Below, piece by piece: positions 5,208 to 6,381 of a stretch of 6,381 nt of DNA (position 1 is its first letter; every line of letters starts with the position of its first letter). The notes beneath the pieces were generated by a model, which saw only the letters and a program-made list of their open reading frames with translations, was not told where the DNA came from and ran no database searches. The DNA lies in assembly GCA_944331725.1 (NCBI GenBank), contig CALVJE010000065.1, forward strand, positions 1 through 6,381. The letters run 5' to 3'. This DNA is from an uncultured Bacilli bacterium (lineage in GTDB: Bacteria > Bacillota_I > Bacilli_A > RF39 > UBA660). Position numbers and translations under genes: made by a program.

Positions 5208-6381
5208 TTTTAAAACTCCTAACTATATCTCTAAATTCATCCCCTCTATCCTCACATTGTTTATATTGATCCCAAGAAGCTGATGCAGGACTAAGTAACA
5301 CTGTATCTCCACTCTCTACAACACTATTGATATAATTCATCGCTTCACTTAATTTTTCAAAAGTATTAGTCTTAATACCAACACTATCACCATATTCTTT
5401 AACCCTATTACGACACTCTCCAATACCAACAATTTCTTTAACAGGACTAATAAAATTATCTAAATCGTGAAAATCTTGACCTCTTTCAAGTCCTCCTAGT
5501 ATTAAGATAACATTTTTATCAAATGATGATAAAGCGATAGTAGTACACTTAGTATTAGTAGCCTCTGTATCGTTATAATAATCTACACCATTAACTTTAT
5601 CTATAAACTCTAATCTATGTCTAACCCCTGTAAATGTCTTTAAAACAGAAACTATAGACTCATTATCAACACCAACTTCTTTAGCAATCATTAAAGCCCC
5701 AAGAGCATTCTCAACATTATGATTACCCTTAAGTAAGAATTCTTCACGATTCATAATAAATTCATCATAGTAATAAAGTTTATAATCAATAAAGTACGCC
5801 CCATTTATTTCTCTTTTAGAAGAAAAATATTTAACATTGCTATTTATATCAGAAATACCATTCATCACATCATCATTTTCTATATTAACAATAGCAGTAT
5901 CTAAATCTGTTTGTTTAGCAAAAAGTTTAAGTTTTACTTTTTTATATTCATCATAACTTCCAAAGAAATCTATATGAGCTTCTGACAAATTAGTCATTAA
6001 AGCAATATGAGGTCTAAACTCTTTCATATTCGCTAACTGTTGACAAGATACTTCCATTACAATAATATCTCCACTCTCTAATTTATCTAAAAAACTACAT
6101 AAAGGATATCCTATATTACCTGCTAAATGTACTCTTTTACCACTTCTTTTAATCATCTCATAAGTAAGAGTTGTCGTAGTAGTCTTACCATTAGTACCAG
6201 TAATACCAATTAAAGTAACATCATCTGGTAATAGTCTATAAGCCATCTCTGCTTCATTAATAACTTCTATTCCAAGTTCTAAAGCTTTAACTACATATTT
6301 ATGATCATTTCTAATACCAGGATTTTTAATAACATAATCAAAACTATCATCAAGTAAATCATCAGGATGACTATCAAATAT
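5197..6381 (-). CDS. murD: UDP-N-acetylmuramoylalanine--D-glutamate ligase MurD (5' end cut by window)
   Basis: MurD adds D-glutamate to UDP-MurNAc-L-Ala in the cytoplasmic steps of peptidoglycan synthesis, using ATP. The frame is open to the window edge, so 394 residues are visible and roughly 55-60 N-terminal residues of the UDP-binding domain are missing. Numbering from the edge: VIKNPGI (17-23) ending the N-terminal domain, the ATP P-loop GITGTNGKTTT (59-69), EVSCQQL (110-116), NLSEAHID (131-138), the likely carbamylated lysine in YKKVK (K150), GNHNVENALGA (219-229), HRLEF (255-259), NDTEATN (270-276), GGLERGQDF (296-304) and SPASASWDQYKQCEDRG (364-380). The last two segments and the single-residue D-Glu type layout favour MurD over MurC, MurE or MurF. 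Two motifs vary: SSFQL is SCQQL and SKATN is TEATN. The ATG at 6246 is internal, not the start. The stop is TAA. Confidence 0.95.
   Translation of the reverse strand: MFDSHPDDLLDDSFDYVIKNPGIRNDHKYVVKALELGIEVINEAEMAYRLLPDDVTLIGITGTNGKTTTTTLTYEMIKRSGKRVHLAGNIGYPLCSFLDKLESGDIIVMEVSCQQLANMKEFRPHIALMTNLSEAHIDFFGSYDEYKKVKLKLFAKQTDLDTAIVNIENDDVMNGISDINSNVKYFSSKREINGAYFIDYKLYYYDEFIMNREEFLLKGNHNVENALGALMIAKEVGVDNESIVSVLKTFTGVRHRLEFIDKVNGVDYYNDTEATNTKCTTIALSSFDKNVILILGGLERGQDFHDLDNFISPVKEIVGIGECRNRVKEYGDSVGIKTNTFEKLSEAMNYINSVVESGDTVLLSPASASWDQYKQCEDRGDEFRDIVRSFKNVD
5216..5220 (-). promoter_or_regulatory. Ribosome-binding site for the small gene after murD
   Basis: AGGAG, 8 bases before ATG 5207, inside the last codons of murD. 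Its strength and ideal spacing decide the start of the small reading frame and argue that the stretch before the TGA is genuinely translated. Confidence 0.7.

Noticed and set aside
1..6381. CRISPR array, insertion sequence or riboswitch
   Set aside because: No spaced repeats, transposase frames, terminal inverted repeats or recognisable riboswitch cores were seen; intergenic gaps are all under about 90 bases apart from the 116-base ssrA downstream region.

Overview
This is a strongly AT-rich window in which every recognisable gene lies on the minus strand. In transcription order (right to left) it holds the 3' part of murD, a small unrecognised gene interrupted by one in-frame TGA, eno (enolase), secG, rnr (RNase R), smpB and ssrA (tmRNA). 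The order eno-secG-rnr-smpB-ssrA is typical of low-GC Firmicutes. The AT-rich codon use, short enolase and RNase R, and a long tmRNA tag ending in AFA rather than LAA point to a Mollicutes-related member of the Bacilli, such as the uncultured gut RF39-type lineages. That placement is inference; no species can be named.

Region by region. Bases 6381-5197 encode MurD, cut at its N-terminus by the window edge. Overlapping its stop is a 134-codon reading frame (5207-4806) with a good Shine-Dalgarno sequence and a UGA at codon 43. It ends in a long-stem terminator whose 5' arm is still inside the coding sequence. Eno (4719-3490), secG (3403-3188) and rnr-smpB (3107-559) each have a promoter-like sequence just upstream, and hairpin-plus-U terminators sit at or over the eno and secG stop codons. 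So the block looks like several short transcription units, not one long operon. ssrA (497-117) has its own extended -10 promoter inside the smpB-ssrA gap, a CCA end encoded in the DNA and a strong terminator. Bases 1-116 hold only the end-of-transcription hairpins.

Functionally, rnr, smpB and ssrA form the trans-translation and ribosome-rescue set: tmRNA plus SmpB free stalled ribosomes and tag the nascent chain, and RNase R degrades structured or defective RNA. Enolase, SecG and MurD are housekeeping proteins of glycolysis, protein export and cell-wall synthesis; MurD indicates that the organism makes peptidoglycan, unlike true mycoplasmas.

No new multi-gene system is visible. The points most worth a second look are the in-frame UGA in the small gene, together with scarce tryptophan and no UGA stop codon in the window; the mollicute-like tmRNA tag; RNase R without a basic C-terminal tail; and the compact terminators that overlap coding ends.
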